Below, one piece after another: positions 1 through 8,730 of a DNA stretch of 64,000 nt (positions are counted from its first letter, which is position 1; each line of letters opens with the position of its first letter). The stretch spans positions 4,402,001 to 4,466,000 of the forward strand of contig NZ_CP070619.1 of the NCBI RefSeq assembly GCF_017068395.1, written 5' to 3'. Below the pieces are notes generated by a model. It saw only the letters and a program-made list of their open reading frames with translations. It had not been told where the DNA came from and did no database searches. The DNA is from Rhodococcus pseudokoreensis (lineage in GTDB: Bacteria; Actinomycetota; Actinomycetes; Mycobacteriales; Mycobacteriaceae). The position numbers and the translations under genes were made by a program.

Positions 1-1005
1 CCGGACCGCAGCACCTTCCTCATCGAAACCGATGAAGCCACCTGGCGGCGAGCCGGATTCGACGTCTCCACCGATCGCACCGAACCGCAGGACAGCGACG
101 AGGTCTCATTGCAGTACCTGCAGGACGCGTTCGCGGAAACTTTGCAGCACCATCGGCTCATCGGAAACCGCACGAAGTGGATGCGGTTCCGCACCGTCAG
201 CTGCAGACGCTGGCACAGCGGCAACGTCGTGCTCCTCGGCGACGCCGCCCATACCGCGCACTACTCGATCGGATCCGGCACCAAACTCGCAATGGAGGAC
301 GCCATCGCGCTCGACCACGCCCTGACGAGCGCGTCGAACATCGACGACGCCCTGACCGAGTACGAGCGGGTCCGTCGTCCCGCCGTCGACCACCTCCAGC
401 AGATCGCGCACCGCAGCGAACTCTGGTGGGAATCGTTCCCGCAGCGCATGGACCTGCCCGTCGACCAGCTGATGATCGCGTACATGACCCGGGCGGGAAA
501 GGTCGGGCTGGACCGGTTCGCCGAATCGGCGCCGACGATCGTGTCCCAGGGCCTCGCGAGTTACGCGAGCCGGCCCGCCGACAGCGTCTCCCCTACCGAC
601 ATCACGGACTGGATCCTCGCGCAACCACTCGCCCACCACGGCGCCGACTTCGCCACCCGGATCGCGTCGGCAGACCTGCGCGGAGCGTCCACGACGGCAG
701 TTGTCGCCGTCGCGTGTGCTACCGCCTGGGACGCGGAGGCCGACGCCGTCGTAGAGAACGCACCGCAGGCGGAGACGCTGTGGCTCACCGGCCCGGACTC
801 CCGCGCCGCCGTCCTCAACCGTCTCGACCTCGCTGAACGTCTACTCCGGGCCACTTCGGCGACCATTGTTGTCGAGGCCCCCGCGACCTACCGGGCCGAT
901 GTGGCGGCCGGCCTCGCGAGCGCACGAGCGCACCTCGCGTTCTTCACCGAACCGGCGGCCACCGAACCCGAGCCGGTCATGTCCGGTACCCGAGCACCGG
1001 CATGA
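1..1005 (+). CDS. FAD-dependent aromatic ring hydroxylase, C-terminal part (partial)
   Basis: The gene enters from the left edge, so the N-terminal FAD-binding GxGxxG part is outside the window. The visible 334 residues carry the second FAD-contact motif of the PHBH-type flavoprotein hydroxylases (GNVVLLGDAAHTAHYSIGSG), followed by MEDAIALDHAL. The phrase SIGSGTKLAMEDA together with WRRAGFD near the left edge resembles salicylyl-CoA 5-hydroxylase and anthraniloyl-CoA monooxygenase-type enzymes rather than the free-acid hydroxylases, so the substrate may be an aromatic CoA thioester; this is inference. The last 110 residues form a low-similarity tail. The stop overlaps a possible ATG of the following TetR gene, suggesting co-transcription and that the regulator controls this pathway. 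Confidence 0.8.
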   Translation, partial: PDRSTFLIETDEATWRRAGFDVSTDRTEPQDSDEVSLQYLQDAFAETLQHHRLIGNRTKWMRFRTVSCRRWHSGNVVLLGDAAHTAHYSIGSGTKLAMEDAIALDHALTSASNIDDALTEYERVRRPAVDHLQQIAHRSELWWESFPQRMDLPVDQLMIAYMTRAGKVGLDRFAESAPTIVSQGLASYASRPADSVSPTDITDWILAQPLAHHGADFATRIASADLRGASTTAVVAVACATAWDAEADAVVENAPQAETLWLTGPDSRAAVLNRLDLAERLLRATSATIVVEAPATYRADVAAGLASARAHLAFFTEPAATEPEPVMSGTRAPA

Positions 1006-1043
1006 CTGCGCGGACCGCATCCGGCTCGCACTATCCTTCGGGC

Positions 1044-1844
1044 ATGACACGTGAGCAGGCCACGCCCGGCCGGCGAGGCCGCGGCAAGGCAACGGCCGGC
1101 CCGGCAGCGCAGCCCACCGAGGACAGCGCCACCGGCCGGAATCCCCGCCGCGAGCTGGTCGAGAAGCAGATCATGGAACAGGCCACGCGGCTGTTCGCCG
1201 AGCGGGGATTCGCCAGCACCACCCTGCAGGACATCGCCGACGCCACCGGTCTGACCCGGCCCGCCCTCTACCACTACGTGGCCAACAAGGACGAACTGCT
1301 CTCACGGCTGGTCAGCGAGAGCACGGAAACTCCGGCTGCCCTGCTGCACGAGATCAACGAGCGCACCGAACTCGGCCCCACCGAGAAACTGCGCGAAATG
1401 GCGGTCGCCATCGCCATGCACCAGGGTGAGAACCCCGACCGGTTCAGGCTGATCATCCGGTCCGAAGCGGAGCTTCCGGAAGACATCGCGCGCAGGTACC
1501 AGCAGAGCCGACGGCACGTGCTGAAGGAATTCATCACCGTCATCGAAGACGGCATCAAAGCCGGCGAGATGCGCCCGGCCGATCCGCGGACGTCGGCACT
1601 CGGCATCATCGGCATGCTCAACTGGATCGCCTGGTGGCACCAGCCGGGGAAAAAGGACGACGACCGCGCCGTCGCCGCCCAACTCGCGGACATGGCACTG
1701 CGCGCCGTCGTTCACGAAGAGTCCACCCCGACCGGGCTCGAAGGACCCGCACGGGCCATCGCGCTGCTCCGGCAGGACCTCAACTACCTCGAACGACTCC
1801 TCGAGAGCACGCCGAACACCTCGGGCGACGATTCGGACGGCTGA
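1044..1844 (+). CDS. TetR family transcriptional regulator
   Basis: A 266-residue protein. After a basic, low-complexity stretch of about 35 residues comes a typical TetR DNA-binding domain: EQATRLFAERGFASTTLQDIADATGLTRPALYHYVANKDELLSRLV, in which TLQDIADATGLTRPALYHY is the helix-turn-helix. The rest is a helical ligand-binding domain of usual length. An alternative ATG lies 42 bases upstream at 1002, overlapping the stop of the ring hydroxylase as ATGA; neither start has a strong ribosome site, and the extra 14 residues are not TetR-like, so the later start was chosen. Position directly after an aromatic hydroxylase suggests it responds to an aromatic or acyl-CoA ligand. Confidence 0.85.
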   Translation: MTREQATPGRRGRGKATAGPAAQPTEDSATGRNPRRELVEKQIMEQATRLFAERGFASTTLQDIADATGLTRPALYHYVANKDELLSRLVSESTETPAALLHEINERTELGPTEKLREMAVAIAMHQGENPDRFRLIIRSEAELPEDIARRYQQSRRHVLKEFITVIEDGIKAGEMRPADPRTSALGIIGMLNWIAWWHQPGKKDDDRAVAAQLADMALRAVVHEESTPTGLEGPARAIALLRQDLNYLERLLESTPNTSGDDSDG

Positions 1845-1875
1845 GCGGCGACCCGCCTGGCAGAGTGGATGACGC

Positions 1876-2679
1876 TCAGATGCGGGCCAGGCCCTCGGCG
1901 GCGGCCTCGGTGGCGACCAGGGCGGTCTCGGCCCACCACCGGTCGCTGAGGACTTCGACCTCCACGAGCCCTCGATAGCCGGCGCGCTCGCACTCGGTGA
2001 CGAATCCGGTCATGTCGATGCAGCCCTCGCCGGGCATGCCGCGGCTGCTCAACTCCCCGTGGATCGGGGTGATCCAGTCGGCGAGCTGGACGGAGAACAG
2101 CTTGTCGCCGGCCCGCGTGATTTCCTTGCTCAGGTGAACGTCCCACCACACGTGATACGAGTCGATCCCGATCCCCACCAGGTCGGAGTCGATGGACTCG
2201 ACCAGATCGTTCGCCTCCTGCAGCGACGTGATCACGGATCGGCTCGACGCCATCATCGGGTGCATCGGTTCGACGGCGAGCCGCACCCCGGCCGCTCGCG
2301 CGTAGGGCTCGAGTTCGGCGATGCCGTCCCAGACCTGCCTGCGGGCGCCGGCGAGGTCGCCGTAGGCGGCGCCGCACACCAGGTACAGGCAGTCCGCATC
2401 CAGGGCGTGCGCCTGATCCACGGCGATCCGATTGTCGTCCATGGTCTTTCGTCGCTGCGTGGCGGTCGGTTGCGGGAACATCCCGCCGCGGCAGACGCTG
2501 CTGACCCGCAGACCCGACTGCCGCAGCCGGGTGGCCGCCCCGGTCAGGTCCAGGTCCTCGAGCACGTCCCGCCACAGGCCGACGCCGCCGAACCCCCACT
2601 TCTCGGCGAGGTCGGCCACTTCGGTGAATCCCGATCCCTTGATCGTGACGGAGTTGAGGCTGCACCGCGAGAGGTCCAT
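1876..2679 (-). CDS. Sugar phosphate isomerase/epimerase family protein (xylose isomerase-like TIM barrel)
   Basis: A 267-residue AP-endonuclease-2/xylose-isomerase-like TIM barrel. Visible metal-ligand style motifs are AVEPMHP (Glu after the fourth strand), GIGIDSYHVWWD (Asp and His), and the C-terminal GLVEVEVLS strand. It starts 1 base after the stop of the DUF993 gene, so the two are co-transcribed and translationally coupled. Members isomerise or epimerise keto-sugars or act on inositol-type substrates; with a DHDPS-like aldolase upstream and a divergent dehydrogenase and aldo-keto reductase, a sugar or polyol catabolic role is likely, but the substrate cannot be named. Confidence 0.82.
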   Translation of the reverse strand: MDLSRCSLNSVTIKGSGFTEVADLAEKWGFGGVGLWRDVLEDLDLTGAATRLRQSGLRVSSVCRGGMFPQPTATQRRKTMDDNRIAVDQAHALDADCLYLVCGAAYGDLAGARRQVWDGIAELEPYARAAGVRLAVEPMHPMMASSRSVITSLQEANDLVESIDSDLVGIGIDSYHVWWDVHLSKEITRAGDKLFSVQLADWITPIHGELSSRGMPGEGCIDMTGFVTECERAGYRGLVEVEVLSDRWWAETALVATEAAAEGLARI

Positions 2680-2680
2680 G

Positions 2681-3838
2681 TCAGCGGATCCCGTGCACCG
2701 CGAAGTACGCCGAGGCGCGTGCGGCGGTGAAATCGGGATCGGTGAACAGGCCGATCGCGTCGGCGGCGCGGACCAGTTCGGCGAGGTGCGTCAGGCTGCG
2801 GCCGGTTTCGAAGCCGCCGATCATCCGGAAATGGTCCTGCTTGCCGCCCAGGTACGCCAGCCACGCCACGCCGACCTTGTAGTACTGCGTCGGTGCGGCG
2901 AACAGCAGCCGGCTCAGGGTTTCGGTGGGGCCGAGGATGTTCCGGAAGCCCTGCTCGTCGCCGTCGTCGAGGCGGGCGAACGCGGCGGAGGCGAACGGGC
3001 CGAGCGCGGCGAACGCCCCGAGGAGGGCGTCGCTGGTGTGGGTGCCGTCGCCGGCGATCAGGTCCACGTAGTTGTAGTCGTCGCCGGTGAACACCCGCAC
3101 ACCGTCGGGCATCCGACGCCGCAGCGCGATCTCGAGCGCCGGGTCGAGCAGCGACACCTTGATGCCGCGCACCCGTTCGCGGTGGCTGTCGATGATCTGC
3201 AGGACGGTGTCCATCGCCGCCGACGGGTCCGCGGACCCCCAGTAGCCGTCGAGTGCGGGGTCGAACACCGAACCCAGCCAATGGAGTACGACCGGCCGGG
3301 TGGCGGCCGACAGCACCGCGTCGTAGACGGAGAGGTAGTCGTCGGGGCCGCTCGCCGCCCGGGCGAGGTGCCTGCTGGCCATCAGCACCACCTCGCCGCC
3401 GGCGGATTCGATCGCTTCGACCTGCTCCATGTAGGCGTCGCGGATCTCCTCCAGCGAGGGCGAATCGGTCTTCAGCTGATCGGTGGCGACACCCACGACC
3501 ACCCGGCCACCGACCGACTTCGCGTCGGTGAGGGTGCGGACGGCGAGTTCGCGGGCACCGGCCCAGTCGAGCCCCATGCCGCGCTGCGCGGTGTCCATCG
3601 ACTCGGCCACCCCGAGCCCCAGCGACCACAGGTCGCGGCGCAGTTGCAGGGTGGCGTCCCAGTCGATCTGGTCTGCGGCGTTCTCGGCGGACGCGCGCAG
3701 CGGATCGGCGACCACGTGCGAGGCCGCGTACACCGCCCTGCTGGTCGGCGCCGTGGACCGGGTGTTCAGCCGGGCGGGCTCGCCGAACGCGAGTGTGCGG
3801 GTGGAACCGTCGGAGGTGGGAAGGGCGATCGAGGCCAT
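2681..3838 (-). CDS. DUF993 / dihydrodipicolinate synthase-like family protein
   Basis: A 385-residue protein of the DUF993 family, a distant class-I aldolase (DHDPS-like) TIM barrel. The ATG at 3838 is preceded by AGGAG at good distance; a longer frame to 4021 exists but its first 61 residues are derived from the AT-rich promoter region and are rejected. Conserved-looking stretches include VVVGVATDQL, GGEVVLMASRHLA, RPVVLHWLGSVFDPALDGYWG, VRGIKVSLLD (a candidate Schiff-base lysine) and YYKVGVAWLAYLGGKQ. It is the first gene of a two-gene operon with the downstream isomerase. The reaction is unknown; a retro-aldol cleavage of a sugar-derived keto acid is an inference from fold and neighbours. 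Confidence 0.8.
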   Translation of the reverse strand: MASIALPTSDGSTRTLAFGEPARLNTRSTAPTSRAVYAASHVVADPLRASAENAADQIDWDATLQLRRDLWSLGLGVAESMDTAQRGMGLDWAGARELAVRTLTDAKSVGGRVVVGVATDQLKTDSPSLEEIRDAYMEQVEAIESAGGEVVLMASRHLARAASGPDDYLSVYDAVLSAATRPVVLHWLGSVFDPALDGYWGSADPSAAMDTVLQIIDSHRERVRGIKVSLLDPALEIALRRRMPDGVRVFTGDDYNYVDLIAGDGTHTSDALLGAFAALGPFASAAFARLDDGDEQGFRNILGPTETLSRLLFAAPTQYYKVGVAWLAYLGGKQDHFRMIGGFETGRSLTHLAELVRAADAIGLFTDPDFTAARASAYFAVHGIR

Positions 3839-3848
3839 ACAAACTCCT

Positions 3849-3946
3849 GAAATCGTTTTCTTGCCGAAGTGAAACCCACCATATACGCTGATGAATATCG
3901 AGGTCCAGGTTAAATATGGATCAGATTTCGGAATGAAAGCATTTTC
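3849..3946. promoter_or_regulatory. Divergent promoter region with two GAAA-N4-TTTC boxes
   Basis: The 167 bases between the divergent DUF993 and SDR genes are distinctly AT-rich against the surrounding GC. Two 12-bp inverted repeats of the form GAAA-N4-TTTC are present: GAAATCGTTTTC at 3849-3860, just upstream of the DUF993 ribosome site, and GAAAGCATTTTC at 3935-3946. One box lies near each gene, as expected for repression of both arms. This symmetry is typical of LacI-family operators, but no LacI gene is adjacent, so the regulator is not identified. Confidence 0.4.
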
Positions 3947-4005
3947 TAGCGCGTTGCAGGGCCCCATGGTCACTTCGCCGCGCGGCATCGGAAGGGAGCC
4001 ACGAC

Positions 4006-4764
4006 GTGGGCGCAACAACACAGGGCAGCGGGGTGACGACCCTGAGCGGCAAGGCCGCCATCGTCACCGGCGCGGCCGGAGGAATTGGATCCGCAATCGC
4101 CAGGGCGCTCGCGGCGCAGGGCATCGTGGTGGTGGGTGTCGACGCCGACCCGAAGATCACCGAGGTCATGGACGGGATCGGTGGGCACGGGCTGTGCGGG
4201 GATCTCACCGATTCCGCCTTCAGTGCATCCGCCGTCGACCTCGCCCAGCAGGTGGCCGGGAGTCTCGACATTCTGATCAACGCGGCAGGCATCCAGCTGC
4301 GGACCCCCGCGATCGATGTGGAGGAGGACGGCTGGCAGCGGCTGGTCGACGTGAACCTCTCGGCCGTGTACCGGCTGACCCGGCAGGCGATGAAATCGCT
4401 GATCGCGTCGGGCGGCAGTGTGGTCAACATCGCCTCGCTGTCCGCCGATCGCGCGGTGCCCGGCATCGTGCCCTACGGCGCGACCAAGGCGGCGCTCACC
4501 CAACTCGGCAAGGGACTGGCGGTCGAACTGGGACCGCAGGGTGTGCGCGTGAACACGATCGCGCCGGGCTACATCGAGACCCCGATGACCGCCGAAGTTC
4601 TCGGCCAGGAGGAGTTCCGCGCCCAGAAGCTGAGCCGGATTCCGTTGCAGCGGTTCGCCGACGGTGACGACGTCGCCGATGTCGTGCTCTTCCTCGTCTC
4701 CGACGCCGCCCGGTACGTCACCGGCGTCGTGCTGCCCGTCGACGGCGGGTACTCGATCACATGA
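4006..4764 (+). CDS. SDR family NAD(P)-dependent oxidoreductase
   Basis: A 252-residue classical short-chain dehydrogenase. The nucleotide-binding motif TGAAGGIG is near residue 23, NAAG at about 91, the catalytic Ser in NIASLS and the YGATK (YxxxK) pair near 160; the protein ends with the usual ITGxxLxVDGG-like motif (VTGVVLPVDGGYS). The GTG start at 4006 follows GGAAGGGAG by a suitable distance. It overlaps the next gene by ATGA. It probably oxidises a sugar-, polyol- or hydroxy-acid-type substrate in a pathway shared with the divergent isomerase/aldolase pair. Confidence 0.88.
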   Translation: MGATTQGSGVTTLSGKAAIVTGAAGGIGSAIARALAAQGIVVVGVDADPKITEVMDGIGGHGLCGDLTDSAFSASAVDLAQQVAGSLDILINAAGIQLRTPAIDVEEDGWQRLVDVNLSAVYRLTRQAMKSLIASGGSVVNIASLSADRAVPGIVPYGATKAALTQLGKGLAVELGPQGVRVNTIAPGYIETPMTAEVLGQEEFRAQKLSRIPLQRFADGDDVADVVLFLVSDAARYVTGVVLPVDGGYSIT

Positions 4765-5594
4765 CCGAGGCAAGGACGATTCCGTCGGTCACTCTGAGCA
4801 ACGGGGTCGTGATGCCCGCCATCGGATTCGGGGTGTTTCAGATTCCCGACGACGCCATGGGCACCACCGTCCGGCACGCACTGGCGGCCGGGTACCGGGC
4901 CTTCGACACCGCTCCGATGTACGGCAACGAGCGCTCCCTCGGCCGCGCCCTGAGCGATTCCGGTGTGCCCCGCGAAGAACTGTTCGTGACCACCAAGGTC
5001 TCCAACGAAGACCAGGGCTACCAGTCGACCCTCGACGCCGTCGAGAAGAGCGTCGCCCGCCTCGGTCTGGATTACGTGGACCTGTGCCTGATCCACTGGC
5101 CCGCCCCCGCTCGTGGCGCGTACCTGGACACGTGGCGGGCACTCGAACAACTCCACGCCGCCGGACGTATCCGGGCGATCGGCGTCTCGAACTTCCAGGC
5201 CGATCATCTGGACCGGCTGCTCGAGGTCGCCGCCGTGCGTCCGATGGTGAACCAGATCGAAATACATCCACTCCTTCCCCAGCAGTCGATGGTGGAACTG
5301 CATCGGAGTCTGGGCATCCACACGCAGGCGTGGGCACCGCTTGCCCGTGGCCGGTTGCAGGAGAACCCGGTACTCACCGAACTCGCACGCCGGCACGACG
5401 TGTCCCTCGCTCAGCTCGTGCTGCGGTGGCATCTGCAGCGCGGCACCATACCTCTGCCGAAATCGTCTTCACCGGAACGGATGCGCGCGAACATCGACGT
5501 GTTCGACTTCGAACTCGACGCCGACGAGATCGCGCAGATCTCCACACTGGGACGGAACGAGAGAACGGGGCCCCACCCCGACGACGTCAACTGA
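4761..5594 (+). CDS. Aldo/keto reductase (2,5-diketo-gluconate reductase type)
   Basis: A 277-residue aldo-keto reductase of full length. Family signatures are clear: GFGVFQIPD at the N-terminus, YRAFDTAPMYGNE (catalytic Asp and Tyr), LFVTTKV (catalytic Lys), DLCLIHWP (His), GVSNF, NQIEIHPLLPQ, and the NADPH-binding end IPLPKSSSPERMRANIDVFDF. It resembles the AKR5-type bacterial 2,5-diketo-D-gluconic acid reductases. It starts inside the stop of the SDR (ATGA), so the two are translated together, fitting paired oxidation and reduction steps on a carbohydrate or keto-acid. Confidence 0.9.
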   Translation: MTEARTIPSVTLSNGVVMPAIGFGVFQIPDDAMGTTVRHALAAGYRAFDTAPMYGNERSLGRALSDSGVPREELFVTTKVSNEDQGYQSTLDAVEKSVARLGLDYVDLCLIHWPAPARGAYLDTWRALEQLHAAGRIRAIGVSNFQADHLDRLLEVAAVRPMVNQIEIHPLLPQQSMVELHRSLGIHTQAWAPLARGRLQENPVLTELARRHDVSLAQLVLRWHLQRGTIPLPKSSSPERMRANIDVFDFELDADEIAQISTLGRNERTGPHPDDVN

Positions 5595-5681
5595 ACCAGG
5601 GCCCAGCCCTCGCGCCGACGAGATTGTCCCGCCCCGGAGTCCCTTCCTCGTTACCATCGTCGAGAGCGCAGGAGGAACCGA

Positions 5682-6326
5682 GTGAGTCAGCTGCTGAGAG
5701 TCCAGAACTTCAACGTGTCGAGAGACGGGTTCGGTGCCGGTGACGGCCAGAGCCTCGAGAGGCCGTTCGGTCATGCCGACCCCGGTGTCCTGTTCGCGTG
5801 GGCGGGTGCCACGGCCAGTTGGCCCATGCGCACCGATCCCGGCGGGAGCCGCGGCCTCGACGACTACCTCACTCGGGACTACGACCGCAATATCGGCGCC
5901 GAGATCATGGGCCGTAACAAGTTCAGCCCGCATCGCGGGCCCTGGGCGGATTACGAGTGGCGCGGCTGGTGGGGCGACGAACCCCCGTTCCACACCCCGG
6001 TATTCGTGCTGACCCACCACGTTCGCCCGTCGTTCACGCTCTCCGACACCACGTTCCACTTCGTCGACACCGATCCGGCCACGGTCCTCGAGAAGGCGCG
6101 GGAGGCGGCGCAGGGTAAGGACGTCCGGCTCGGCGGCGGGGCCACCACCATCCGGGAGTTCCTCGACGCCGACCTCGTCGACACCCTGCACGTGGTGGTT
6201 TCGCCGATCGAACTCGGATCCGGGGCACGACTGTGGGAATCTCCCGACGAGCTGCTCGACCGATTCCACTGCGACGTCGTGCCCAGCCCGAGCGGCGTCA
6301 CCCACCACCTGTTCTGGCGAAAGTGA
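5682..6326 (+). CDS. Dihydrofolate reductase / RibD C-terminal family protein
   Basis: A 214-residue member of the RibD-C/DHFR-like family found widely in actinobacteria. Motifs: NFNVSRDGFGAG at the N-terminus, EIMGRNKFSP in the middle, PVFVLTHH, and DVRLGGGATTIREFLDADLVDTLHVVVSPIELGSGARLW. The GTG start at 5682 is preceded by a strong AGGAGG. Such stand-alone proteins bind NADPH in a DHFR-like fold; most have no known substrate, and nothing around links it to riboflavin synthesis. Confidence 0.85.
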   Translation: MSQLLRVQNFNVSRDGFGAGDGQSLERPFGHADPGVLFAWAGATASWPMRTDPGGSRGLDDYLTRDYDRNIGAEIMGRNKFSPHRGPWADYEWRGWWGDEPPFHTPVFVLTHHVRPSFTLSDTTFHFVDTDPATVLEKAREAAQGKDVRLGGGATTIREFLDADLVDTLHVVVSPIELGSGARLWESPDELLDRFHCDVVPSPSGVTHHLFWRK

Positions 6327-6355
6327 CCTGCGGCGCACTTCGATAAGGTTGAGGA

Positions 6356-6985
6356 ATGAGGGCCGTACTCGTCCTGATGTCGGCGCTGCTCGTGATGGTC
6401 GTCGCGGGTTGCTCCGTCAATGACGACCCGCCGTCGACGGGTGGTGACGCCACCGGCACCAGGATCGAGGTCGGCGGAGACGACGCGCTGCAGTGGGGCG
6501 ACGGCCAGTACGGGGTGGTGCTGGCCCACGGTGCCGTCTTCGACGCCGCCAGTTGGGAGGATCAGGCCACGGCGATCGCCGATCAGGGCGCCACTGTCAT
6601 CGCCGTGGAGAACATCTCGCCGGAGTCGATCGCGGCCGCCGTCGCGAAACTCCACGACGACGGTCATGCCGACGTCGCGCTGATGGGCGGAAGCGCGGGC
6701 GCCGACGCGATCCTTCAATTGGTGTCGCAGCAGCCCGGACTCCCCCACCAGTTGGTGTTGCTCTCCCCCAACAAGGTCGTCGACGGCCTCGGCGACGAGC
6801 CCAAGCTGTTCATCGCCAGCGAGGACGAACCCGTCGCCGACGTGTCGCAGCAATTAGCCGACAACTCACCGGGCCAGAACAACGACGTGATCCTCCTGCC
6901 CGGCTCCGACCACGGGCAGAACATCTTCGACGGCGAAAACGCCGACGCGGCCATGGGTGCGATCCTCGAGCGGCTGGCCGGCTGA
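6356..6985 (+). CDS. Small lipoprotein, alpha/beta-hydrolase-like
   Basis: A 209-residue exported protein. The N-terminus is a lipoprotein signal: MRAVLVLMSALLVMVVAGC, with lipobox VAGC and modified Cys at 19. The mature part has the alpha/beta-hydrolase order: a strand ending in VVLAHGAVFDAASWEDQA (HG motif), then DVALMGGSAGADAILQL, where GGSAGA looks like the nucleophile elbow, and a late His in PGSDHGQNIFD. The lid region is short. An extracytoplasmic esterase or lipase role is plausible; the substrate is unknown. It lies alone, with its stop 14 bases from the end of the convergent IclR gene. Confidence 0.75.
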   Translation: MRAVLVLMSALLVMVVAGCSVNDDPPSTGGDATGTRIEVGGDDALQWGDGQYGVVLAHGAVFDAASWEDQATAIADQGATVIAVENISPESIAAAVAKLHDDGHADVALMGGSAGADAILQLVSQQPGLPHQLVLLSPNKVVDGLGDEPKLFIASEDEPVADVSQQLADNSPGQNNDVILLPGSDHGQNIFDGENADAAMGAILERLAG

Positions 6986-6999
6986 TTCCGGCGCGGACC

Positions 7000-7782
7000 T
7001 CAGTGCGTTCCGATTTCGGTGAGCGCTCGCGTGATGCTCAGTGCGGTGGTGTGCACGGCGGGCCCGACGCGCCGGATGTCGACCTTGCCGATCCACCCGG
7101 ACGCCGAGACGGCGGCCACCGGTGGACCGTCGCCGCCGCGGACGGCACTGGCGACACACGCGACGCCGGGCGCCGACTCCTCGTGCTCGTAGGCGATGCC
7201 GGTCGACGCGATCCGCCGCAACTGCCGCACCAGCGCTCCGGGCGTGGTGATGGTGCGCGGACCCACCCGCGACAGCCCGGCCGCGACCACGGCCTCGAAC
7301 GCCGCGGGCGGTGATCCCGCGAGTAGGGCCTTGCCCACCCCCGTCGCGTGTGCGGGGAGACGCCCGCCCACGCCGGACGGCAGCCACGGCGCATCCCGCC
7401 CCGGCAGGATCTCGACGTACACCACCTCGGCCCCGTCGAGAATCGCCAGGTGCACCGTCTGCCGTGTCGCTTCGCGCAGGTCGGCGAGGAACGGCAGCGC
7501 CACCTCACGGACCGAACGTCGCCGCGACGCCCGTTCCCCGAGTTCGAACAGCCGCAGTCCGAGCCCTACCTTGACGCCGCTGCGCTCGAGAAACCCGACG
7601 CCTTCCATCTCCTTCACCAACCGCGACACCGTCGCCTTCGGGATCCCGGTGCGCCGGGTCAGCTCGTTGACACCCAGCGCCGTGTCGGTGGGTCCGAACG
7701 CCGCGAGCAGATCCGATATCCGCCGGACCACGGACGTCGGCTCGTCACCCGCCGAAGAAGTGTTCCGTTCTACGGGACTCAT
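7000..7782 (-). CDS. IclR family transcriptional regulator
   Basis: A 260-residue IclR regulator counted from the ATG at 7782. The winged helix is N-terminal (SVVRRISDLLAAFG, then LGVNELTRRTGIPKATVSRLVKEMEGVGFLERSG) and the effector domain follows, with HLAILDGAEVVYVEILPG, LPAHATGVGKALLAG and IAYEHEESAPGVACVASAV. An upstream start at 7818 would add 12 residues that fall in the intergenic region. It is divergent to the hydratase-aldolase operon at 7915, so it most likely controls that operon and its own gene. Confidence 0.88.
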   Translation of the reverse strand: MSPVERNTSSAGDEPTSVVRRISDLLAAFGPTDTALGVNELTRRTGIPKATVSRLVKEMEGVGFLERSGVKVGLGLRLFELGERASRRRSVREVALPFLADLREATRQTVHLAILDGAEVVYVEILPGRDAPWLPSGVGGRLPAHATGVGKALLAGSPPAAFEAVVAAGLSRVGPRTITTPGALVRQLRRIASTGIAYEHEESAPGVACVASAVRGGDGPPVAAVSASGWIGKVDIRRVGPAVHTTALSITRALTEIGTH

Positions 7783-7914
7783 TCGTTGAGTATCCCCATT
7801 CGGCCCGGCACAGTACAAGCAACGACGGACACCACGTCACAAGAACGAAAGACTCCGAACCCATGACCGACCGGCCCGAACCCGGTGCCGAGATGCCACA
7901 TTGCGAGGTAACTG

Positions 7915-8730
7915 ATGGCCGCCCCCGTAGTTGATTCCCAACCGAATTCGTCGATCCAGACCGCCGCGGAGCGGCTCACGGCCGCCTCCACACGACCGTG
8001 TGCGCCCGTGCGGGACCTGCTCGGGACCACCGACATCGGCGCGGCATATGCCGTCCAGCAACTGCTGACCGACCAGCGTCTCGCTGCCGGGGGAACGGTC
8101 ACCGGCCGCAAGATCGGGTTGACCTCCCCCGCCGTGCAGCAGCAGTTGGGGGTGGACCAACCGGACTTCGGGGTGCTGTTCGCCGACATGGACGTCACCG
8201 CCCTGCCCGAGGTGCCCAGCGCCCGGTTGCTGCAGCCGAAGGCCGAGGCCGAGATCGCGTTCGTGCTCGGCGCCGACCTCATCGACGGCGACCTCGACGA
8301 CGCCCAGATCCGCGCCGCCGTCGCCCGCGCCGCCGCCGCGCTGGAGATCGTCGACTCCCGGATCGCGGACTGGGACATCACCATCACCGACACCGTCGCC
8401 GACAACGGCTCCTCCGGGTTATACGTCCTCGGCGACAACTGGCTCACCCTCGACGAATTCGAACCCCGCGACGTCGTGATGCAGCTGTACTCCGGCGACG
8501 AACTGGTCTCCGAGGGCACCGGCGCCGCCTGCCTGGGCGACCCCCTCGCAGCCCTGGCCTGGCTCGCCCGCACCGCCCGCGAGTACGGGCAACCGCTCCG
8601 CGCCGGGCAGGTCATCCTCTCCGGCGCCCTCGGCCCCATGGTCCCCACCCCACCCGGCACCACCGTCCGCGCCGAACTGTCCACCCTCGGCACCGTCACC
8701 GCCACCTTCTCGAAGGACACCCACTCATGA
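7915..8730 (+). CDS. 2-keto-4-pentenoate hydratase (2-hydroxypenta-2,4-dienoate hydratase)
   Basis: A 271-residue fumarylacetoacetate-hydrolase-fold hydratase of the MhpD/BphE/HsaE type. Signatures: [40 protein letters not shown] (metal-binding Glu residues) and [12 protein letters not shown]. It adds water to the dienoate from meta-cleavage of catechols, giving 4-hydroxy-2-oxovalerate or a homologue. The ATG at 7915 has GAGGT about 6 bases upstream. It overlaps the next gene by ATGA and heads the lower meta-cleavage triad. Because no dioxygenase or hydrolase sits with it, the ring-cleavage enzymes must be encoded elsewhere. Confidence 0.92.
   Translation: MAAPVVDSQPNSSIQTAAERLTAASTRPCAPVRDLLGTTDIGAAYAVQQLLTDQRLAAGGTVTGRKIGLTSPAVQQQLGVDQPDFGVLFADMDVTALPEVPSARLLQPKAEAEIAFVLGADLIDGDLDDAQIRAAVARAAAALEIVDSRIADWDITITDTVADNGSSGLYVLGDNWLTLDEFEPRDVVMQLYSGDELVSEGTGAACLGDPLAALAWLARTAREYGQPLRAGQVILSGALGPMVPTPPGTTVRAELSTLGTVTATFSKDTHS

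Noticed and set aside
2544..3842. Long Arg-rich minus-strand open frame
   Set aside because: Shadow of the DUF993 gene in another frame; composition and lack of domains show it is not coding.
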